Position numbers and translations under genes: made by a program. This document shows, in pieces, positions 1-5,769 of a stretch of 18,185 nt of DNA (position 1 is the first letter of the stretch; every line of letters begins with the position of its first letter). The notes beneath the pieces are model-generated. The model was not told the origin of the DNA. It did not search any database and worked only from the letters and a program-made list of their open reading frames with translations. Source of the stretch: an uncultured Lachnospiraceae bacterium (GTDB taxonomy: Bacteria; Bacillota; Clostridia; Lachnospirales; Lachnospiraceae); contig CAKRNW010000038.1 in assembly GCA_934371505.1 (NCBI GenBank), positions 1 through 18,185 on the forward strand, given 5' to 3'.

Positions 1-54
1 GGTTTCTTCCGTTTCTGTGGTTTCTTCCGTTTCCGCGGTTTCTTCCGTTTCTAT
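1..54. repeat. Three tandem 18-bp repeats, coding
   Basis: Three direct copies of an 18-base unit (1-18, 19-36, 37-54) share the first 14 bases and differ only in the last few. On the minus strand they encode an in-frame Thr/Glu-rich six-residue repeat. The array reaches the window edge, so its true copy number is unknown. Because the unit is a multiple of three, copy-number change would alter linker length without breaking the frame. Confidence 0.9.
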
Positions 55-222
55 CGCAGCATCTACCTGGTTCAGATAGGTATGGCCTTCCATCATCCCC
101 AGTTCTTTTGCACGGCTCTTTATCTGTTCATCGCTCATGGTCTGCTGGGAACCGACTCCGGTAACCAGTGCCGCAACGATCAGCCCCAGTCCCAGACCTC
201 TTAAATATGTCCTTAATTTCAT
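1..222 (-). CDS. Membrane-anchored protein with acidic TEE-rich repeat, N-terminal part only
   Basis: The frame opens with ATG at 222-220, two bases after the stop of the preceding gene, and is still open at the left edge, so only the first 74 residues are seen. Residues about 8-25 form one hydrophobic helix that looks like a membrane anchor or uncleaved signal. A short helix-like segment follows (SDEQIKSRAKELGMMEG), then an acidic low-complexity stretch built from repeats of a six-residue Thr/Glu/Ala unit. From memory, small Lachnospiraceae proteins with this kind of N-terminus are sometimes annotated as MltG/YceG-like, with a small C-terminal domain. That cannot be tested here because the C-terminus is missing. 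A Shine-Dalgarno-like GGGA lies upstream inside the end of the previous gene, which suggests coupled translation as the last visible gene of the operon. Existence is fairly sure; function is unknown. Confidence 0.7.
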   Translation of the reverse strand, partial: MKLRTYLRGLGLGLIVAALVTGVGSQQTMSDEQIKSRAKELGMMEGHTYLNQVDAAIETEETAETEETTETEET

Positions 223-224
223 AC

Positions 225-1043
225 TTACTTCGTCCCTTCAAACAGATCAATTACAATTTTCACTTCGCCGATTCCCAGTCCCAGTTCCTTGGCAATCGCC
301 ATATTGGATTTGCCTTCCCGGTGCAGCTTTAAGATCTGTTCGTTACTGTTTCCTCCGCTCTCTGTTCCCTCTGCATGTAAAAGAGGCAGATCCACTTTGG
401 GCATCGGAACCTGTTCCGCCGCGTTCTCTGCTTTGTCCTCTCCGATTACCTTGCCATCCTGCTGAGTCAGTTGTTCTACCGTAAGGATTTCAAAGCTCTC
501 GTTGGAAGCCTGTGCTGCAGATGTCTTCGGCTCAGGTTTTTTGCGGGTTCTGGTTTTCCTGGGCTCTGCCTTTTTAACCTCTTCCTTTTTTTGTTCCGAT
601 TCGTTTTCTTTTATTTCAGGCTGCTCCGTCTGCTCCAGCTTATGTTCAAGCTTTTTAACTTTTCCTTCCGCTTCACTGACAGATTTCTTGATTGACTCCT
701 GTTTATCATTGAGCATATCATAAAGAAAAAGTACCTGCTTATGATTCTTATTGATATCTTCGATCACCGTGTCTGCATATTCACTGATGGACATCACCTT
801 CTCATTGGTAATCCGCTCCAGTGCCCGTTCTGTCTTCTCAATTGCATACTGTATCGTCTCGTCTGTGGAATCCTGCAGATTTTCCTTTGCCTTATCCACC
901 GCCTCTTCCACCAGGCGTTTAGCCTCCTGCTCCGCCTCTTCCCTGAACTGCGGGCTCAGCTCCTGTCTTTTTTCCGGAATAATAAAACCCGCCACAAACA
1001 GGATCACTCCGATTATCAATAAAACAATCTGTGCCATGCTCAT
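225..1043 (-). CDS. Membrane-anchored coiled-coil protein, possible SwrB-like flagellar accessory protein
   Basis: A 272-residue protein starts with ATG at 1043, with GAGG about nine bases upstream. Residues 4-22 are one hydrophobic helix ending in a Pro/Glu/Lys boundary. Residues about 30-145 are a charged Glu/Lys/Gln-rich segment likely to form coiled coil, and 146-180 is a Lys/Glu/Arg/Pro-rich linker. Residues about 236-268 form a compact predicted helix-turn-helix-like tail (KLHREGKSNMAIAKELGLG, then an Ile/Val-rich helix). It lies just downstream of the sigma factor/fapA block. Bacillus subtilis has swrB right after sigD; SwrB is a single-pass membrane protein with a cytoplasmic coiled-coil part and a conserved C-terminal helical motif that activates flagellar export. 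Position and architecture therefore suggest a SwrB-like role, but this protein is longer and I cannot align the two. Membrane anchoring is well supported; function is inference. Confidence 0.85.
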   Translation of the reverse strand: MSMAQIVLLIIGVILFVAGFIIPEKRQELSPQFREEAEQEAKRLVEEAVDKAKENLQDSTDETIQYAIEKTERALERITNEKVMSISEYADTVIEDINKNHKQVLFLYDMLNDKQESIKKSVSEAEGKVKKLEHKLEQTEQPEIKENESEQKKEEVKKAEPRKTRTRKKPEPKTSAAQASNESFEILTVEQLTQQDGKVIGEDKAENAAEQVPMPKVDLPLLHAEGTESGGNSNEQILKLHREGKSNMAIAKELGLGIGEVKIVIDLFEGTK

Positions 1044-1058
1044 CTTTTGTTTCCTCGT

Positions 1059-1379
1059 CTAAATACTTACATCAAAGCCGCCGGGATGTTTTAAAATAAC
1101 ACGCCCCCGTTCCGGCATTTCCTCTTTCTTCTTTTTTTTATCACCATTCTGACGGTGATACTCATTGGAGCCCTTTTCCTTTGCATCGAACTTCTTCATC
1201 TGGTTTTCCGCACGTTCCTTAGAACTTACCTGGTAGCTCCGGTCATCCACTTCCCTTTTCAACTGATCCTGAAAATGGGACTGGTCTACAACTCCTTTGG
1301 TATCTTCCTGGTGCTTCAGCTGTGTATAATCCTGTGTACGCAGTACCGTACCCTGCAATTCGATCGGTCCAATTGCCAT
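1059..1379 (-). CDS. Small lysine-rich conserved-type hypothetical protein of the flagellar operon
   Basis: A 106-residue soluble protein has a strong ribosome site (AGGAGG five bases before the ATG at 1379) placed in the 13-base gap after fapA. It has no membrane segment or signal peptide. The N-terminus (MAIGPIELQGTVLRTQDYTQ) looks ordered. The middle is very rich in Lys, Glu, Asp and Gln, with a KKKKK run at about residue 80, and is probably disordered or helical. The C-terminus ends in a short hydrophobic/Gly segment (ILKHPGGFDVSI). I do not recognise a family. Its position between fapA and a membrane-anchored coiled-coil gene, with a good ribosome site and no overlap, argues that it is a real co-transcribed gene. 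An A8 tract lies in its coding strand (1132-1139). A role in flagellar assembly is a guess from location only. Confidence 0.82.
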   Translation of the reverse strand: MAIGPIELQGTVLRTQDYTQLKHQEDTKGVVDQSHFQDQLKREVDDRSYQVSSKERAENQMKKFDAKEKGSNEYHRQNGDKKKKKEEMPERGRVILKHPGGFDVSI

Positions 1380-1392
1380 ATATGCCTCCTGT

Positions 1393-2997
1393 TTAACTGT
1401 AAAGTCCCTGCATTTTCACATCTCCACGTAAATACACGAATTTACATGCTCTCACTGTATTCTGTATTACCATGGACACATCTGATATACAGATTTTGGT
1501 TCCCTGATAAGCCTCACCGCTTACCACAACACAGGATTCCTTTTTCTCCTTTAGCTTTTCCTTAATGGGTTCCAGATCCTGATTTGCACTGTCTAACTGC
1601 AATTTCTTGATCCTTCGCAGCTGCAGCAGAGATTCCAGATATTTTGCTTCACTTTCGCTCAGCCGGATTCCCCGTTTAATCTTGTCATCAAAATTCGTCA
1701 GAATCGGTTCCAGACTTCGCAGTATTTTCTCTGCCTCTGATGCCTTTTTGGTCAATTCCACAAATTTAATCTTTACTTTTGGATCCGTTCCGACCTCCAC
1801 GATCGTATCTGCACCCATGGGAGATCCCAGATTTTTTACGGTGATCCGCTTGGCCGCACAGACTTTGCCACCTGCGATAAACCCTCGTTTTCCTGTAACC
1901 GTCACCTCACCACGGCAGAAAACTGTGCTGTGCATGATGGAATTACAGGTCACATTACCATCCGTCTCCACAGTGGCGCTCTCCAGAAACTTGGCAACCA
2001 CATTGCCGCCTGCTTTCAGCACTCCCTTACCCATACCATTCATGCCACGGACGATGATAATATTACCGCCGGCTTCCACAGCAGCACCTTCCACTACGCC
2101 ATGAATATCCACATTTCCTTTTGCCCTTACGGAAAAATTAGAGCAGACATTTCCATTTACCTGCACACTGCCGTTATAGTCAATATTTCCCGTTGAAATG
2201 TCCACATTTTCTACTTCCAGGACATCCGATACGAACACATCATTTCCCACCAGGGATACATGTCCGTTTACCTCCGAATAGATTGCTTCTGTCCCGTCCT
2301 CCGCTTTTTCAAAACGGATACGGCGCCCATAATGAAGTTTGGTTGTCTTCACTTCACGGGGAAGAATCACTTTTCCCGTCACATCCTTGCCCGGCTTTCC
2401 GGGTACGGCAGGAACCAGTTTTGCCAGCAGCTCCCCTGCCTCGCAATGATTGATGGTATTCAGATGGAAAAAGTCCACACTCCCATCTTCATTTACCGTA
2501 GGTTTTGCCTTTGGGTCGGTATTAAAAAAATACTCCACCACTGCACTTTTTCCTTCTTCCGGCAGACAGCCTCTGGCTACCACATAATCCGTGCAATATT
2601 TCCTGTCTGCAAAAAAGGCATCAATGACGGACTCGTCAATTCCGTTCACGATTCTTCTATACTGCAGATCTTTCATAAACTCATCCTTGGTAAGCAGCTC
2701 TGCTCCTTCTGTGGGTGCATAAAAACGAACGACAGCCTCCAGGCCATCCTTTTCCAGGGACAGGCTGTATGACTCTCGTTCTGGTCTAACCGGCTGCATA
2801 CACAGGCGCATACTCTGTTCGTGGCTCTGTGAATCCATGAGTTTATAAAGTTCTGTCGTATCACAGGATATCTTATGAGACTCCAGATATTCGGATACTT
2901 CGGAGAATACTAATTTTTCTCCGCCATCCACGGCCGGAAACAGTTTCAGCCAGGTTCCATCCTCTTTGTTTACCAGTTGAAAATATGCGTTCTGCAT
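1393..2997 (-). CDS. fapA: FapA family protein (DUF342, flagellar assembly protein A)
   Basis: A 534-residue cytoplasmic protein of the DUF342/FapA family. The N-terminal about 190 residues contain two mixed alpha/beta segments. The middle (roughly residues 190-380) has the Gly/Val-rich repeating pattern of a right-handed beta-helix typical of polymer-forming DUF342 proteins (for example VQVNGNVCSNFSVRAKGNVD, then repeated 'GGN/GNV' turns). The part after it (about 395-470) is charged and helical, likely coiled coil, before a short beta-rich tail. I chose ATG 2997 rather than the in-frame ATG at 3015, which overlaps the sigma factor stop (TAATG), because GGAGG sits eight bases before 2997 and would otherwise be inside the coding region. 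In Vibrio a FapA protein links the glucose phosphotransferase system to polar flagellation; whether that applies here is unknown. Its place next to the sigma factor is common in Clostridia. Confidence 0.9.
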   Translation of the reverse strand: MQNAYFQLVNKEDGTWLKLFPAVDGGEKLVFSEVSEYLESHKISCDTTELYKLMDSQSHEQSMRLCMQPVRPERESYSLSLEKDGLEAVVRFYAPTEGAELLTKDEFMKDLQYRRIVNGIDESVIDAFFADRKYCTDYVVARGCLPEEGKSAVVEYFFNTDPKAKPTVNEDGSVDFFHLNTINHCEAGELLAKLVPAVPGKPGKDVTGKVILPREVKTTKLHYGRRIRFEKAEDGTEAIYSEVNGHVSLVGNDVFVSDVLEVENVDISTGNIDYNGSVQVNGNVCSNFSVRAKGNVDIHGVVEGAAVEAGGNIIIVRGMNGMGKGVLKAGGNVVAKFLESATVETDGNVTCNSIMHSTVFCRGEVTVTGKRGFIAGGKVCAAKRITVKNLGSPMGADTIVEVGTDPKVKIKFVELTKKASEAEKILRSLEPILTNFDDKIKRGIRLSESEAKYLESLLQLRRIKKLQLDSANQDLEPIKEKLKEKKESCVVVSGEAYQGTKICISDVSMVIQNTVRACKFVYLRGDVKMQGLYS

Positions 2998-3005
2998 CCG
3001 CCTTT

Positions 3006-3010
3006 CCTCC
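3006..3010 (-). promoter_or_regulatory. Ribosome binding site deciding the fapA start
   Basis: GGAGG on the minus strand with an eight-base spacer to ATG 2997. The alternative ATG at 3015 lies upstream of this site and has no comparable site at useful distance, because its upstream region is the AT-rich end of the sigma factor gene. This favours the shorter FapA. Confidence 0.75.
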
Positions 3011-3014
3011 GTCA

Positions 3015-3794
3015 TTAATTATCACGTAGTAAGATTCCCATATAGTTTCCAAGCTTTGTACGCATTTTCTGCAGTGCCCGTGTATGCAGCTGCGATACTC
3101 TTGATTCGGATACCTCCAGAATGCTGCTGATTTCCTTCAAAGTCAAATCCTCATAATAGTACAGCAGGATTACTTTTTTTTCTTTTTCTGTCAGTAATTC
3201 CAGAGATTCCACCAGTATTTTCTTTAATTCTTCTTTCTCCAGTGCCACCTCCGGAGAGTCAAACTGGCTGGTAGTATGTGTGTGCTCCGTGTCAAAACCG
3301 ATTTCACTTCCGGTCTCCATGTATTCGTTTAAAGAGACCAGATTGGTCACCTTCATCTGGGAATTCCAGGTTACCAGCTCCTCCTCTGAGATTTCCAGTT
3401 TCGCCGCAATCTGTTCATCCGTTGCGCTCTGTCCTGTAGCGCTTTCAATCTCGCGAATTGCCGTGTCTATTTTTTTCTGTTTCTGGCGCACTGTTCTGGG
3501 AATCCAGTCCATCTGCCGGATCTGATCCAGAATAGACCCCCGGATGCGAAGACTTGCATAGGTCTCAAACTTGACATCTTTTTTATTGTCAAACTTGTCG
3601 ATCGCATCAATCAGACCAAATATTCCGTAGCTCACCAGATCATCGTATTCCACATTATATCCTAAGTACATGCTCAGACGGCCGGCTACCACTTTTACCA
3701 ACGGTGCATATTCCAAAATAATCTTTTCCCGGATATCCTGAGTTCGGTTCCGCATATAGGAATCCCATAATTTCCTTCTGCCTGCCTCGTCCAT
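3015..3794 (-). CDS. fliA: Flagellar RNA polymerase sigma factor, sigma-28/SigD family
   Basis: A sigma-70 family group 3 factor of about 259 residues, close to the 254 of Bacillus SigD. Region 2 is clear: DDLVSYGIFGLIDAIDKFD (2.1-2.2), followed by the promoter-melting and -10 reading segment with FETYASLRIRG and DWIPRTVRQ. Region 3 is in the middle, and region 4 near the end has LTLKEISSILEVSESRVSQLH, the helix-turn-helix for the -35 element. It directs core polymerase to late flagellar and chemotaxis promoters and is normally held by anti-sigma FlgM until the hook is complete; flgM is not in this window. ATG 3794 is chosen for its GGAGG five bases upstream. An in-frame TTG at 3806, just after the upstream stop and with GGGAG before it, would add four residues and cannot be excluded. 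The gene lies late in the operon, as sigD does in Bacillus. The coding strand carries an A8 tract at 3174-3181, before the region 4 helix-turn-helix. Confidence 0.96.
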   Translation of the reverse strand: MDEAGRRKLWDSYMRNRTQDIREKIILEYAPLVKVVAGRLSMYLGYNVEYDDLVSYGIFGLIDAIDKFDNKKDVKFETYASLRIRGSILDQIRQMDWIPRTVRQKQKKIDTAIREIESATGQSATDEQIAAKLEISEEELVTWNSQMKVTNLVSLNEYMETGSEIGFDTEHTHTTSQFDSPEVALEKEELKKILVESLELLTEKEKKVILLYYYEDLTLKEISSILEVSESRVSQLHTRALQKMRTKLGNYMGILLRDN

Positions 3795-3799
3795 CGCAT

Positions 3800-3804
3800 C
3801 CTCC
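3800..3804 (-). promoter_or_regulatory. Ribosome binding site favouring ATG 3794 of the sigma factor gene
   Basis: GGAGG lies five bases before ATG 3794. If translation began at TTG 3806 this site would be inside codons 1-3. A weaker GGGAG sits before that TTG, so the sigma factor may have two starts four codons apart. Confidence 0.6.
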
Positions 3805-3810
3805 AACTAA

Positions 3811-4128
3811 TTATTCTCCCTCTGAAGCTTCTCCATCCTGATCCTGCTCTCCGGTGCCTTCTTTCTCAACGACCTCCCCTTCATCAAAAGCAGCCTTTTT
3901 ATTTTCCTGTTCAAAGCGCATAAGTACATACATGAGCAGAGAACCTAAAAAATAAAAGAAAACCAGGACAATGATCAGCACAGCCAATGTCTTTTTCAAG
4001 CTAAAGTTAAAAAGGAATGCCAGACAGCTGGCTATCAGACCCGCTGTCAGCATCAAAATAAGCGGTATAAACTTACGCTTATCCGTTTTTTCTTTTCCCC
4101 GTTGTTGTTTTTTTTCTTTGTCTGCCAC
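3811..4128 (-). CDS. Small two-helix membrane protein with basic N-terminus and acidic tail
   Basis: A 105-residue protein beginning at GTG 4128, 26 bases after cheD, with a GAAGG site about ten bases upstream. Residues 1-19 are strongly basic (KEKKQQRGKEKTDKRK). Two hydrophobic helices follow at about 21-42 and 47-68. The remaining third is highly acidic (many Glu, Asp and Gly) and probably disordered. By the positive-inside rule both ends would be cytoplasmic, giving a hairpin topology. I do not recognise a family. The gene fills the space between cheD and the sigma factor gene, where Bacillus has nothing comparable, and is spaced as part of the same transcript. An A8 tract falls on codons 5-7. 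It is probably a flagellar or chemotaxis accessory protein by context only. Confidence 0.82.
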   Translation of the reverse strand: MADKEKKQQRGKEKTDKRKFIPLILMLTAGLIASCLAFLFNFSLKKTLAVLIIVLVFFYFLGSLLMYVLMRFEQENKKAAFDEGEVVEKEGTGEQDQDGEASEGE

Positions 4129-4154
4129 AGTTCCAGCCCTTCTTTTCTCCCCGA

Positions 4155-4640
4155 TCAGATTACACGTTCTGGTTTACCCGCAGTACGGATCACATAATCA
4201 CCTGTCTCCGGATAAAAAATAACAGTCCGTCCGAAATTTTCTCCGGTATCCTCCGCAAGAATAGGAATTTTCAACTCCGCAAGTTTTTTCTTACTGGCCT
4301 GTACATTGCGTTCACCCACCCGGACCAGATCTGATTTGTTCTGAAAAGCAAACATCTGGGCGCCACCGGCAATCTTTGCCACCAGACGCGCTCTGGATGC
4401 ACCTTTTTCTACCAGTAACCGCACCAGTTCTTCAATTCCTGTATCTGCAAATTTGTAAATGTTTAAATTATTTTTTATTTCTGTGGAATCAGGCAGCATA
4501 ACATGTGCCAGTCCGCCAATCTTCGTAAGGGGATCTCTGATGGCAATCCCTACACAGGATCCCAATCCCAGCGTAGTAATTCCATCAGGGCTAACGCAGG
4601 TATTCAGATCAGCCATCCCCACTTTAATTATATTTGCCAT
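4155..4640 (-). CDS. cheD: Chemoreceptor glutamine deamidase CheD
   Basis: A 161-residue enzyme that deamidates specific glutamines of methyl-accepting chemotaxis proteins and also binds CheC to raise its CheY-P phosphatase activity. The catalytic triad known from Thermotoga CheD is readable with the right spacing: Cys29 in GLGSCVGIA, His46 in GGLAHVMLP and Thr23 upstream of the cysteine. The AKIAGGAQMF segment around residue 90 and the conserved DTGENFGRT-type loop near residue 135 are also present. Length is normal for the family. The ATG at 4640 is preceded by a GGCGGGAAG site. It follows cheC by 25 bases, the standard order in Bacillus, and its receptors lie elsewhere in the genome. Confidence 0.96.
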   Translation of the reverse strand: MANIIKVGMADLNTCVSPDGITTLGLGSCVGIAIRDPLTKIGGLAHVMLPDSTEIKNNLNIYKFADTGIEELVRLLVEKGASRARLVAKIAGGAQMFAFQNKSDLVRVGERNVQASKKKLAELKIPILAEDTGENFGRTVIFYPETGDYVIRTAGKPERVI

Positions 4641-4665
4641 ATCTTCCCGCCGCTCTTTCCCTTTG

Positions 4666-5283
4666 TTAAAGCGTGATTCCCAAAGAGGAGAGAATCTTTT
4701 CGTAAGATTCCAAATCCGGAATCAGAATGAAATATCCATTTAACTCTACCTCATCAAGAAATTGTGTCTGAATCAAAAGGATATCGTCCCCGATTGTTCC
4801 AAACTCAATTGCCGGTACTGACAGAATGGCCCCTGCCATATCAATGCATAATTCCGGCACCGAAGGATAGATCTTCAGGTTGGTCATCATGGAAAGAGAA
4901 TTCAGATAGGATCCCGTAATGATATTGCCAACCTCCCTGAGTGCGGAAAGTTCCATTTCATTGAACTGATCAGAATCGGATTTCATTCCCATCAGTTTCT
5001 CAGTCAGATGTTTTCCCGTATCATTGGTCATAATAAACATGATGCTTCCTGTGATATCGCCCTCTACTGCCAGATAGATTCCGATCATCACCTGATCTTC
5101 TCCACCCATCAGTGAACCTAATTCCTTGAACTCCAGCAGTTTCACCTGAGGAACCTTCATATCTACCTTGCACTGGAGCAGCTGGGCAAGTGCTGTAGTC
5201 GCATTACCTGCTCCGATATTGCCTATTTCTTTCAATACATCAAAGTAAACTTCTGAAACATGTCCCAAATTCAGTTTGCTCAT
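4666..5283 (-). CDS. cheC: CheY-P phosphatase CheC
   Basis: A 205-residue CheC protein that removes phosphate from CheY-P and is stimulated by CheD. Both copies of the active-site helix pattern (E..N) are present: Glu19/Asn22 in LKEIGNIGAGNA and Glu117/Asn120 in LREVGNIITGSY. This marks a true two-site CheC rather than a degenerate CheX- or FliY-like relative. Length matches the Bacillus protein. The start is ATG 5283 with AGGA upstream, 10 bases after the cheW stop. CheC plus CheD plus CheB/CheA indicates the Bacillus-type adaptation scheme. No frameshift or odd residue was seen. Confidence 0.96.
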   Translation of the reverse strand: MSKLNLGHVSEVYFDVLKEIGNIGAGNATTALAQLLQCKVDMKVPQVKLLEFKELGSLMGGEDQVMIGIYLAVEGDITGSIMFIMTNDTGKHLTEKLMGMKSDSDQFNEMELSALREVGNIITGSYLNSLSMMTNLKIYPSVPELCIDMAGAILSVPAIEFGTIGDDILLIQTQFLDEVELNGYFILIPDLESYEKILSSLGITL

Positions 5284-5293
5284 TCTTTATGTC

Positions 5294-5752
5294 CTATTCT
5301 TTCTCGACAACAACCATATTCAGATCAAGAAGAGAAATCAAGCCGCCGTCATATTTGCCAATACCGTTAATAAAGTTACGTTTTTCTGCCTTGTTATCAT
5401 AGGATACCTTTTCGATCTGGGAGGCATCCAGCGTAACAACCTCCTTAACGGCATCCACAATAATACCGATATTGCCCTGCTGCTCCATTTTTAAGATGAT
5501 GATTCTGCTGGCTCTGGTGATTACATCTTCGTCCAGATCCATCTTAATCCGGATGCTCATTACAGGAATGACCTCTCCACGGAGATTGATAACACCCTTC
5601 AGGTAATTCTGCACCTTGGGTACGCGGGTGATATTCTGCATGCGGACGATGTTATCAATATAACGGATGTCAATTCCGTACTGTTCCTCACCGATCTGAA
5701 TCACAATATATTGATTGGTCTCATAGGTTTCTTTTTCTTTTAATTCTTCCAT
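5294..5752 (-). CDS. cheW: Chemotaxis coupling protein CheW
   Basis: A 152-residue single-domain CheW that couples receptors to the CheA kinase in signalling arrays. The fold is read from the beginning QYIVIQIGEEQYGIDI, the conserved NLRGEVIPVMSIRIKM strand-loop near residue 75 and the GIIVDAVKEVVTL segment near 105. It has a strong ribosome site (AGGAGG, eight bases before ATG 5752) in the 17-base gap after cheA. The order cheA-cheW-cheC-cheD is that of Bacillus. Length is normal for CheW, and no receiver domain is attached, so this is not CheV. Confidence 0.96.
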   Translation of the reverse strand: MEELKEKETYETNQYIVIQIGEEQYGIDIRYIDNIVRMQNITRVPKVQNYLKGVINLRGEVIPVMSIRIKMDLDEDVITRASRIIILKMEQQGNIGIIVDAVKEVVTLDASQIEKVSYDNKAEKRNFINGIGKYDGGLISLLDLNMVVVEKE

Positions 5753-5769
5753 CTCGTTACCCTCCTCTA

